Source of the DNA: Clostridia bacterium
Lineage (GTDB): Bacteria; Bacillota; Clostridia; Oscillospirales; Acutalibacteraceae
Assembly: GCA_017435865.1 (NCBI GenBank)
Contig: JAFSEF010000053.1
Coordinates: 1 to 64,000, forward strand
Reading direction: 5' to 3'
DNA length: 64,000 bases
The translations under genes and the position numbers were made by a program. The notes beneath the pieces were generated by a model, which saw only the letters and a program-made list of their open reading frames with translations, was not told the DNA's origin and searched no databases. Positions 24,492 to 32,351 of this stretch are shown in pieces (within the stretch, counting starts at the first letter, position 1; every line of letters begins with the position of its first letter).

Positions 24492-26438
24492 TTATTTTGT
24501 TTCGACCCATTCGGCAGGAACGGATTGGAAGTCGGGGTTCTCAGCAAGACGACCCGTATGTCTCGGGTTGCCGATCATAAGTGTTGAAATTCCAAAATGC
24601 ACCATGTCTTCATAGAGCTTTTTGTTTTCTTCAATTCGCTTGCATTCATTGCGTGCGGAAAACTCACCGCGTTTTATGTTTGCTTTCCAATATCGCCAGC
24701 AAATCTGTGAGCGTTTTACGTTTTCTTTCTGCCATTCGGTTTCAGCTTCTGCTATGGCATTTTCCCACAGAGCATCATATTCTGCCAATGTTTTGTCATC
24801 AATATTCAGAACGGTTGTTGCATAGTATTTGTCGAAGCAGCCGAGACCGTATTCCATATCGATGTGTTCCGGGAAAATGAACCAGTATTGGATGATGTTG
24901 AATCCGAAACCGTTGTTTTCGTCAATACCGTTGATGAAGTCAATGACGTATTGATAGCCTGCACCGTAATACGCTTTGCAGAAATCATACATCAGTTTAT
25001 CTGCATCCTGATACGGATCCCACATAAGACGGGACAGCATATAGCAACGAAGTGCCGCAAATTCACCGTCGGCATTTCTGCCGCTGACTCCTTCTTCAAA
25101 CACACCGATTACATCGTTTTCGGCAAAAATCTGCAGATTACGCTGAATGGCTCCGAAGTTGCCGAAAGGAAGCAGGAAACTGCTGTAATCGGTCGTGTAG
25201 TCCCACACGAAAAGGTTGTCACTGATAGCAGACCAATTCTTCAGATCCTGCAGGAACTCCTCGTTGTCTTCTGAGTATCCGCTGTCCATGGGCGCTGAAA
25301 ACTTGCACTCAATGGAGCAAAGACGAATCACGACGTTATCTCTCGGAACGGTAATTTTCGGGGCCTGTCTTGTGTAGCCGTCGAGATATGCAAACGTATC
25401 AACAAGAACATCGGGATAATCCTCTCTGATGTCATCGGCAATTTCATTGACAAAACGGATCATCGTGCCGGCATGACTTCCTTCTTCTGCATCAACTTTT
25501 GCACATTCTTCGCATACGCAGTAATTGGAGTTGTCATTCTGCGTTACGGATACAAAGGCTGCGTCAGGATTGGATTCCAACCATTTGCGAACCGTTGCTT
25601 TTGCGATTGCAAGTGTTTTCGGATTGGTCAGACAAAGCTGGTCTGTTGTTCTTTCACCGCTCTGCACACCGAGTGCAAAAAGTTCGGGTTCTGTTTCAAT
25701 CAAGGCGGTCGGTACAAGAGATGAAAAAGTATGGCAGAACGGTCCTGCATATTCAACACCGCCGCCAAGAGTCTCTGCCATGGTGCCGTCATTGAGCCTG
25801 TTTGCGACTTTATAGTCTTTGCTGGTTGTTCCGTACCAGTCAGTTTGTCTGAACATAAAGGGCGGAGTGTAAGTATAATCAATTTTTGTCGGAACGAGCA
25901 GCTTTTCGGCTTCGGGAATAACGGTTAATTCGGTGGTGTATCTGCGATATCCGAAATACTCTTCAAGGAAGGTGTAAGCTGAATAAAGCGTTCCTCGTTT
26001 TGCACCACCCGTAATGACAATGTCATCATCTGTTGTTTTTATGCAAACGCCTTCGTTACCGAGCTCCGAATAATCAACCGTATCATCGTATTCTCTGGCA
26101 TTTTTGCCGATTGAAATTTCTTTTTCGGTTTTTTCGGAACTGTCCGTGATTATGTCGAGTTGCGTTCCGTTGATTGCTTTGAATGTCTCCTGCAGCAGAT
26201 TTGCGGCAGTAATTTCGGCAGGACTTGCCGTATCAGAAACAACAAGAACATACTCATCGGTTATTTCAAAAACTTCTGTTTCAACCTGTGTTTCTACAGG
26301 TGGTGTAAAAATATGCCCCTGCGGTTCTGCAGGAATGACTGCTGAAAAAACGGAAGTCAAAAAGATTGCCAATGCTGTAAAAAACGGCATGATATAACGC
26401 GGATTAATAGAGTAAAAGAATGATTTGACAGATTCCAT
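24492..26438 (-). CDS. DUF4838 glycoside-hydrolase-like surface protein
   Basis: A 648-residue exported protein. A hydrophobic segment at about 16-34 is a signal peptide or membrane anchor. Residues 60-180 form the alpha/beta domain seen before GH20/GH67 enzymes (TASPAEITAANLLQ, then GGAKRGTLYSAYTFLEEYFGYRRY). The DUF4838 core follows, with SVTQNDNSNYCVCEEC, VDTFAYLDGY and VWDYTTDYSSFLLPFGN. DUF4838 proteins are TIM-barrel glycosidase relatives that occur in polysaccharide-use loci; activity and substrate are not established here. GGAGG lies 8 bases before the ATG. The gene has its own promoter with a palindrome over the start site. Confidence 0.85.
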   Translation of the reverse strand: MESVKSFFYSINPRYIMPFFTALAIFLTSVFSAVIPAEPQGHIFTPPVETQVETEVFEITDEYVLVVSDTASPAEITAANLLQETFKAINGTQLDIITDSSEKTEKEISIGKNAREYDDTVDYSELGNEGVCIKTTDDDIVITGGAKRGTLYSAYTFLEEYFGYRRYTTELTVIPEAEKLLVPTKIDYTYTPPFMFRQTDWYGTTSKDYKVANRLNDGTMAETLGGGVEYAGPFCHTFSSLVPTALIETEPELFALGVQSGERTTDQLCLTNPKTLAIAKATVRKWLESNPDAAFVSVTQNDNSNYCVCEECAKVDAEEGSHAGTMIRFVNEIADDIREDYPDVLVDTFAYLDGYTRQAPKITVPRDNVVIRLCSIECKFSAPMDSGYSEDNEEFLQDLKNWSAISDNLFVWDYTTDYSSFLLPFGNFGAIQRNLQIFAENDVIGVFEEGVSGRNADGEFAALRCYMLSRLMWDPYQDADKLMYDFCKAYYGAGYQYVIDFINGIDENNGFGFNIIQYWFIFPEHIDMEYGLGCFDKYYATTVLNIDDKTLAEYDALWENAIAEAETEWQKENVKRSQICWRYWKANIKRGEFSARNECKRIEENKKLYEDMVHFGISTLMIGNPRHTGRLAENPDFQSVPAEWVETK

Positions 26439-26472
26439 AAACAATTCCTCCGATTTTTATAAACTTTTATGA

Positions 26473-26528
26473 AACACATTTCTTGATGTGTTAATTTTAA
26501 TATACTCTAATGTGACACTGTCTGTCAA
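26473..26528 (-). promoter_or_regulatory. Promoter and putative operator of the DUF4838 gene
   Basis: Minus strand: TTGACA (26528-26523), 18-base spacer, TATATT (26504-26499). The inverted repeat AACACAT-N6-ATGTGTT (26473-26492) begins at the predicted +1, the usual place for a repressor site. Confidence 0.65.
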
Positions 26529-26576
26529 TGCGTTATGCCTGTTTTTTGCAAATAAGAATAATTTTGGTTGCAAAAA

Positions 26577-26628
26577 AAAAGTCTGCATCAGAGCATCGCA
26601 GATGCAATGTCTGACACAGACCATTTTT
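26577..26628 (-). terminator. Terminator of the iron alcohol dehydrogenase gene
   Basis: Minus strand: nested arms GTCTG/CAGAC and GCATC-TGC-GATGC, then a run of nine T. Confidence 0.8.
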
Positions 26629-26640
26629 TATGAACCAAAA

Positions 26641-27858
26641 TCAGAAATCAACTTCAGTGTCGTAGTAGCAGCACTTGAGGAGTTTTTCCATTTCTTCCTG
26701 GCTGGGCTGACGGGGATTGGAACCTGTGCAGGCGTCGCCGATTGCATTCTTTGCAATTTCGGGAAGCTGTGCAAGGAAAGCTTCTTCGGGAACGAAGCCC
26801 TGTTCGCAGGGATAGCTGTCAGCACCGTAGTTCTTGATGCAGTGGGGGATTCTCAGATCATCATTCAGCTTACGAAGGAAAGCAATGAGGAGCTGCACTT
26901 TTTCTTCAACGGTTTCGCCGCCGAGGTTGATGAAGTCGGCAATGTCAGCATAACGCTTTGCAGCGGTTGCATCCTTTGCATTAAAAGCGATGACCTTGGG
27001 AAGGTACATAGCATTTGCAGCACCGTGGATGATATGTGCACCGTACTTTTCAAAAGCAGCACCGGTCTTGTGAGCCATGGAGTGAACAATACCGAGAAGA
27101 GCATTGGTAAATGCCATACCTGCAAGGCACTGTGCATTGTGCATGGAATCACGCTTTGCCATATCGCCGTTGTAAGAATCAACGAGATCATTCTTGATCA
27201 TCTTGATTGCGTGAAGAGCAAGCGGATCTGTGAAGTCGCAGTTTGCAGTGGAAACATAAGCTTCAACAGCGTGGGTGATGGCATCCATACCGGTGTGAGC
27301 AACAAGCTTCTGGGGCATTGTTTCTGCAAGATCGGGATCAACGATGGCAACGTCGGGAGTGATTTCGAAGTCAGCAATGGGGTATTTGATGCCCTTTGCA
27401 TAGTCGGTGATGATGGAGAAAGCAGTCACTTCTGTAGCTGTGCCGGAAGTGGAGGAAATTGCACAGAAGTGAGCCTTGCGGCGAAGCTTCGGAAGGCCGA
27501 AAACCTTGCACATATCTTCGAATGTAACTTCGGGATATTCGTATTTGATCCACATTGCCTTTGCAGCATCGATGGGGGAACCGCCGCCCATAGCGATGAT
27601 CCAGTCGGGTTCAAAAGCAAGCATTGCGTCTGCACCCTTCATAACGGTTTCAACGGAGGGATCGGGTTCAATGCCGTCAATGACCTGTACTTCCATACCT
27701 GCTTCGTTGAGGTATGCAATTGCTTTATCAAGGAAGCCGAAACGCTTCATGGAGCCGCCGCCGACACAGATAACGGCTTTTTTGCCTTCAAATGTCTTGA
27801 GTGCTTCGAGAGCACCTTTGCCGTGGTAGAGATCTCTGGGGAGAGTGAATCTTGCCAT
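26641..27858 (-). CDS. Iron-containing alcohol dehydrogenase
   Basis: A 405-residue group III (Fe-dependent) alcohol dehydrogenase. The NAD-binding GGGSPIDAAKAM motif is at about 94-105; the STSGTATEVTAFSII segment and the metal-binding His residues in IVHSMAHKTG and HGAANA are intact. It most likely reduces an aldehyde to an alcohol during fermentation. AGGAGG lies upstream of the ATG; promoter and terminator make it monocistronic. Clostridial relatives are often Rex targets, but I see no clear Rex site here. Confidence 0.93.
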   Translation of the reverse strand: MARFTLPRDLYHGKGALEALKTFEGKKAVICVGGGSMKRFGFLDKAIAYLNEAGMEVQVIDGIEPDPSVETVMKGADAMLAFEPDWIIAMGGGSPIDAAKAMWIKYEYPEVTFEDMCKVFGLPKLRRKAHFCAISSTSGTATEVTAFSIITDYAKGIKYPIADFEITPDVAIVDPDLAETMPQKLVAHTGMDAITHAVEAYVSTANCDFTDPLALHAIKMIKNDLVDSYNGDMAKRDSMHNAQCLAGMAFTNALLGIVHSMAHKTGAAFEKYGAHIIHGAANAMYLPKVIAFNAKDATAAKRYADIADFINLGGETVEEKVQLLIAFLRKLNDDLRIPHCIKNYGADSYPCEQGFVPEEAFLAQLPEIAKNAIGDACTGSNPRQPSQEEMEKLLKCCYYDTEVDF

Positions 27859-27898
27859 TTTTTAGTCCTCCTGAATAATTAAAATTTTGACCAAAGAT

Positions 27899-27927
27899 AT
27901 TTTAACACAATCATAATGAGGTGTCAA
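27899..27927 (-). promoter_or_regulatory. Promoter of the iron alcohol dehydrogenase gene
   Basis: Minus strand: TTGACA (27927-27922), 17-base spacer, TAAAAT (27904-27899). Confidence 0.78.
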
Positions 27928-28014
27928 CAATATTGTCAAAAAAATAACAAACCAAAAGATGTTATTATAAATGGTCTTTTTTGTATATTAAGCCAATTCT
28001 TAATATTTTATTCA

Positions 28015-28043
28015 TTGACAGTATGTTTTTAATTTGGTATTAT
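28015..28043 (+). promoter_or_regulatory. Promoter of the HAD-GH13 operon
   Basis: TTGACA (28015-28020), 17-base spacer, TATTAT (28038-28043); drives four genes to 32296. Confidence 0.82.
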
Positions 28044-28073
28044 ACTTTAAGGAGATAAGGAGAGGATTTACGG

Positions 28074-28865
28074 ATGAACAAAGCAAATCTTTATGACGAT
28101 ATCAAATGTTTTATAGTTGATATGGATGGTACGTTCTATCTTGGTGAGCAATTGCTGGACGGTGCACTTGATTTTGCAGCGGCTGTCAAAGAAAAGGGAA
28201 AGCGTTTTTTCTTTTTCACCAACAATTCTTCACATGAAGCAGGCAAGATTGCAGAAAAACTCAACAGGCTCGGTTACTCTGCAACAAAAGATGATATTAT
28301 TATTTCTTCTCATGTCTGCATTGACTTTTTAAAACGCAACCGACCCGGTAAAACGGTCTATCTTCTCGGAAACGAAAATATGACCGCTGATTTTGTTGAA
28401 GCCGGCATTCCCATGGTGGATGACAATCCCGACATTGTGGTACTCGGTTTTGACACAACTCTTACATATGAAAAAATCCGCAAAGCAGCATTGTTCATTG
28501 CTGACGGAAAAGAATACATCGCGACCCATCCCGACAAGAACTGCCCCATGAAAGAAGGCTTCATGCTTGATACCGGCTCCATGATTGCCATGTTTGCTGC
28601 TTCCACGGGCAGAGAACCCGATCTGATTATGGGGAAACCCCATGCGTTTACTGTTGATTATGTCTGCAATAAAATCGGCTGCAAACGCGAAGAAATTGCT
28701 TTTGTCGGTGACCGTCTTGAAACGGATATTGCAATCGGTTCCATGAACGGACTCAAAACCGCACTGGTATATACAGGTGTCACAAGTCCCGAATTGTATG
28801 AAAAATCCGAAATCCGTGCAACCGGTGCATTCGCAAGCTTAGGTGAACTCAGTCTTTATATATAA
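28074..28865 (+). CDS. HAD-IIA family sugar phosphatase (NagD-like)
   Basis: A 263-residue haloacid-dehalogenase hydrolase, subfamily IIA. Motif I is VDMDGTFYLG (14-23) with nucleophile Asp, motif II is FFTNNSS, and the C-terminal motif is FVGDRLETDIAIG. It should release phosphate from a small phosphorylated sugar or nucleotide. AAGGAGAGG precedes the ATG. First gene of an operon with GH13, suggesting a role in sugar phosphate turnover (inference). Confidence 0.92.
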   Translation: MNKANLYDDIKCFIVDMDGTFYLGEQLLDGALDFAAAVKEKGKRFFFFTNNSSHEAGKIAEKLNRLGYSATKDDIIISSHVCIDFLKRNRPGKTVYLLGNENMTADFVEAGIPMVDDNPDIVVLGFDTTLTYEKIRKAALFIADGKEYIATHPDKNCPMKEGFMLDTGSMIAMFAASTGREPDLIMGKPHAFTVDYVCNKIGCKREEIAFVGDRLETDIAIGSMNGLKTALVYTGVTSPELYEKSEIRATGAFASLGELSLYI

Positions 28866-28882
28866 GTTAGGAGGAAATTTCT

Positions 28883-30559
28883 ATGTCTGAAATCAAAAGA
28901 ACATGGTGGAAAGAGATGGCCGTTTATCAGGTCTGGCCGCGTTCATTCTGTGACGGTAACGGCGACGGTATCGGTGACCTGAAAGGTGTATTGTCCAAGC
29001 TTGATTACATCAAGAGCCTCGGTGTGGATGCCATCTGGTTCTCACCGCTTTACAAATCCCCCCAGGCTGACTACGGTTATGATATTGCGGATTACAGAGA
29101 TATTCAGCCTGAATACGGCACTCTCGAAGAATTCAAAACCGTTCTTGATGAAGCACACAAGCGTGGTCTGAAAGTTATTATGGACCTTGTTGTCAACCAC
29201 ACTTCCAATCAGCACGAATGGTTCCTTGAAAGTAAAAAAGGCAAGGATAACCCATATCACGATTATTATTTCTGGCGTAAAGGCAAAGGCAACAGACGTC
29301 CCAACAACTGGATGTCCACTTTTGCAGGTCCCGCCTGGGAATATGACAAGGAAGCAGGGGAATACTACCTGCATCTGTTTGCCGTTGAACAGCCCGATCT
29401 GAATATGGACAACCCGAAAGTCCGTGAAGAAGTCAAGGATATCATGCGTTATTGGCTCGATATGGGTGTTGACGGCTTCCGTGAAGACGTTATTACCTTT
29501 ATTTCCAAGACCGAAGGTCTGCCCTCAAGTCCCTATTGGTTCCCCGTGGCTACCGGTATGGAACACTACATGGGCGGTCCGCATCTTGATGAATACCTGC
29601 AGGAATTCAAGGATGATGTCCTGAGCAAATATGATTGCATGACCGTCGGTGAAGCTCCGATGATGACCATCAAAAAGGCACTGCACCACATCAAGGAAGG
29701 TCCCAATCAGCAGCTTAATATGATGTTCCACTTTGAACACATGGCAGCCGACTGTATGTTCTACAGCTGGTTCAAAGCTCCGTTCAGCCTGAAAAAGCTC
29801 AAGAAGGTTTATACCCGTTGGCAGAAGGGTCTTTACGGCATCGCTTGGAACGCAAACTACATTGAAAACCATGACCAGCCCCGTATCGTTAACCGTTACG
29901 GCAGCCTGAAATACAGAGAAGCAAGTGCAAAAATGCTTGCAACCATGTACATCTGTCAGTCCGGTACTCCCTTTATTTATCAGGGCCAGGAAATCGGTAT
30001 GACCAACATCAAACTCAACTCCATTGATGATTATGTTGACGTTTCCACCATCAATAACTACGGCGTTGCCAAAGCCATCATGGGCAAGAAGAAAGCTCTT
30101 GACCTTGCAAACTATGCTTCCCGTGACAATGCAAGAACACCCGTTCAGTGGGACGACAGCAAGAACGCAGGTTTCACAACTGCTGAAAAGCCCTGGTTCT
30201 TCATCAATGAAAACTACAAGGAAATCAACGTTGCTGCACAGGAAAACGACGAAAATTCAATTCTGAATTACTACCGTAAGCTTCTCAAATTCAGAAAAGA
30301 AAATGACATTGTTATTTACGGTGACTATGAAGAACATTTTGCTGAAAGCGATAAACTGTTCTGTTATTCCCGTTCTCTTGACGGTAAGAGAATGCTTGTA
30401 GCTTGTTCTTTCAGTGAAGAACCCATTCAGTTCACAGCTCCCAAGGGCTTCAACATTGCCGACGGCGAACTGATGATGACCAACTACGACATCGACAAGC
30501 TGTACGGAAACGGCTTCTGCTTGCAGCCGTACGAATGTCGTGTATATATGTTTGATTAA
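28883..30559 (+). CDS. GH13 alpha-glucosidase (oligo-1,6-glucosidase type)
   Basis: A 558-residue cytosolic GH13 enzyme of the oligo-1,6-glucosidase/trehalose-6-phosphate hydrolase group. The N-terminus (WWKEMAVYQVWPRSFCD) and DLVVNHTSNQHEWF are typical. Catalytic residues are Asp in DGFREDV (about 201), Glu in TVGEAPMM (about 256) and Asp in NHDQPR (about 330). No signal peptide, so it acts on imported isomaltose-, maltose- or sucrose-type oligosaccharides; fine specificity is not readable. AGGAGG lies upstream. It begins 18 bases after the HAD gene. Confidence 0.94.
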   Translation: MSEIKRTWWKEMAVYQVWPRSFCDGNGDGIGDLKGVLSKLDYIKSLGVDAIWFSPLYKSPQADYGYDIADYRDIQPEYGTLEEFKTVLDEAHKRGLKVIMDLVVNHTSNQHEWFLESKKGKDNPYHDYYFWRKGKGNRRPNNWMSTFAGPAWEYDKEAGEYYLHLFAVEQPDLNMDNPKVREEVKDIMRYWLDMGVDGFREDVITFISKTEGLPSSPYWFPVATGMEHYMGGPHLDEYLQEFKDDVLSKYDCMTVGEAPMMTIKKALHHIKEGPNQQLNMMFHFEHMAADCMFYSWFKAPFSLKKLKKVYTRWQKGLYGIAWNANYIENHDQPRIVNRYGSLKYREASAKMLATMYICQSGTPFIYQGQEIGMTNIKLNSIDDYVDVSTINNYGVAKAIMGKKKALDLANYASRDNARTPVQWDDSKNAGFTTAEKPWFFINENYKEINVAAQENDENSILNYYRKLLKFRKENDIVIYGDYEEHFAESDKLFCYSRSLDGKRMLVACSFSEEPIQFTAPKGFNIADGELMMTNYDIDKLYGNGFCLQPYECRVYMFD

Positions 30560-30581
30560 TTGATTGCAGGAGGCGGCTTTT

Positions 30582-31535
30582 ATGGCTGTTATCAGAAAAG
30601 AAGCGTATTATGCATCTGCAAACGGCAGAAATCAGATCAGAACACTCATCTGGCAGGATGATGAAGTGCAGCCTGTGGCTGTCATTCAGCTTGCCCACGG
30701 TGTTGTTGAACACATCGGCAGGTATGATGAATTTGCACGCTATCTGACGCAGTTCGGTTTTGTGGTTTGCGGTAATGATCACATCGGTCACGGCAAGTCC
30801 GTGAATGATGTGGACGAACTCGGCTATATCGACGAACAGGACGGCTATGTGTATATGGTACGCGATATGAATACGCTGTACAGAATTATGCACAAACGCT
30901 ATGCGGAACTGCCTTATTTTCTTTTCGGACACAGCCTCGGCTCTTTCCTTGCAAAAATTTATGCAGCCAATTTCGGTTCTGACCTTGCAGGTCTTGTGCT
31001 TTGCGGAACAGGTATGTTGCCTCCGGTCGCATCCATGTTTGACGGTGCACTGGATGATCTGATCGCCAGACTCGGCGGAACAGGATCACATCTGCAGTTT
31101 ATGAATACGCTGACAGGGAAGATCTCTGCAAAAGCCTATGGTGACGGTGATGAACTGTCCTGGTTGTCCGAAAACAAGGAGAATCGCGAAGCATACAGAG
31201 CCGATCCTCTTTGCGGCTTTGCTCTGAAAAATGCCGGTACCAAAAATGTTGCATTGATCGGCATCAAAGCCTGCGATCCCGAATGGGCATCCAAATTGCC
31301 GCAGGACCTTCCGATCATGCTTGTGTCAGGTGCAAAGGATCCCATCGGCATGAACGGCAAAGGTGTGCTTGATCTTTCTGATCAGCTTGTGAATGCAGGT
31401 CTGGATCCGGTTGTCATTCTCTATCCTTGCGACCGTCACGAAATTCTGCATGAAGATGACAAAGAACGTGTCTATGAAGATGTTGCGAACTTTGTAAAAG
31501 CATCCGTGCAGGGTGTATCGTTCTACGATCTGTGA
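30582..31535 (+). CDS. Alpha/beta hydrolase (monoacylglycerol lipase-like)
   Basis: A 317-residue serine hydrolase of the Hydrolase_4/lysophospholipase family. Visible features are QLAHGVVEHIGRYDEFARYL, GNDHIGHGKS, the nucleophile in FGHSLGS (Ser about 118), the acid in SGAKDPIG and the His in DRHEILHE. It probably cleaves an ester such as a monoacylglycerol or lysolipid; no signal peptide. AGGAGG lies 8 bases before the ATG. Its stop overlaps the start of the next gene by one base (TGATG), so the two are translationally coupled. Confidence 0.9.
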   Translation: MAVIRKEAYYASANGRNQIRTLIWQDDEVQPVAVIQLAHGVVEHIGRYDEFARYLTQFGFVVCGNDHIGHGKSVNDVDELGYIDEQDGYVYMVRDMNTLYRIMHKRYAELPYFLFGHSLGSFLAKIYAANFGSDLAGLVLCGTGMLPPVASMFDGALDDLIARLGGTGSHLQFMNTLTGKISAKAYGDGDELSWLSENKENREAYRADPLCGFALKNAGTKNVALIGIKACDPEWASKLPQDLPIMLVSGAKDPIGMNGKGVLDLSDQLVNAGLDPVVILYPCDRHEILHEDDKERVYEDVANFVKASVQGVSFYDL

Positions 31536-32296
31536 TGACGTTCAGAAAAAACAAAATCGGACGGTATCCTCTGTTTGATACCGTCCGCGGATTGTGCATT
31601 GCGGGCATGGTTGTTTACCATGCCCTTTTTGACTGTGTTTATATGTTCGGTCTGTTCAGTATTTCCGCGGAAATGATGCAGCCGGTTTTGTATGTTCGTG
31701 ATTTCGGTTGTATGCTGTTTGTGTTGCTTGCAGGTATGTGCGAACACTTCGGAAAACAGAAATACAAACGGGCAGGACTGTTCATTCTTCTCGGAGCGGC
31801 AATCAGCCTGATTTCTTATCTGTTCATGCCCGAACAGCCGGTTGTTTTCGGCGTGCTGACATTTTTAGGTTTTGCTTCACTGCTGTTGCAACCGTTGAAA
31901 AAATTCATATTGAAATGTAATAATATAATCACCCGATTGTTGTTACTTGCCATATTTTTACTCTTTTTTAATGCCGCATACGGTACATTCGGTGGGTTCG
32001 GCTTTTATTTCGGCAAACTGCCCGAAGTGTTGTATGTCAATACCCTGACAGCAATTCTCGGTTTTCCGCCTGCAGATTTCGCATCCTCCGATTATTTTCC
32101 GATCATCCCTTGGATATTTTTATATTTGTTTGGCTTTTTGCTTTATCCCGCTTTGCAAAAAAGCAAAGTTTTTCAAAAGTTTTCCGCAATCAATATAAAA
32201 CCTTTTTCCTTTATCGGTCGATATTCACTGTGGTTTTATCTTGCCCACCAGCCGATCATCATGGCTTTCTTATGGCTTTTAGCTGAGTTTTTATAA
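31535..32296 (+). CDS. DUF1624 membrane acyltransferase-like protein
   Basis: A 253-residue membrane protein with about seven hydrophobic segments. FDTVRGLCIAGMVVYHALFD at the N-terminus and GRYSLWFYLAHQPII at the C-terminus match DUF1624 proteins, related to heparan-alpha-glucosaminide N-acetyltransferase. It may move an acyl group across the membrane onto a sugar or lipid; unproven. The ATG overlaps the stop of the upstream hydrolase. Last gene of the operon. Confidence 0.82.
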   Translation: MTFRKNKIGRYPLFDTVRGLCIAGMVVYHALFDCVYMFGLFSISAEMMQPVLYVRDFGCMLFVLLAGMCEHFGKQKYKRAGLFILLGAAISLISYLFMPEQPVVFGVLTFLGFASLLLQPLKKFILKCNNIITRLLLLAIFLLFFNAAYGTFGGFGFYFGKLPEVLYVNTLTAILGFPPADFASSDYFPIIPWIFLYLFGFLLYPALQKSKVFQKFSAINIKPFSFIGRYSLWFYLAHQPIIMAFLWLLAEFL

Positions 32297-32311
32297 TCAA
32301 TCAACCGAAAT

Positions 32312-32351
32312 GCCACGCAGGCTTCTTACAGTCTGCGTGGCTGCTTTTTTT
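32312..32351 (+). terminator. Terminator of the HAD-GH13 operon
   Basis: GCCACGCAG / CTGCGTGGC stem followed by TTTTTTT. It touches the 3' end of the convergent permease gene. Confidence 0.88.

Noticed and set aside
26488-27882. 464-codon plus-strand frame
   Set aside because: Antisense shadow of the iron alcohol dehydrogenase; Cys- and Val-rich, no domain.
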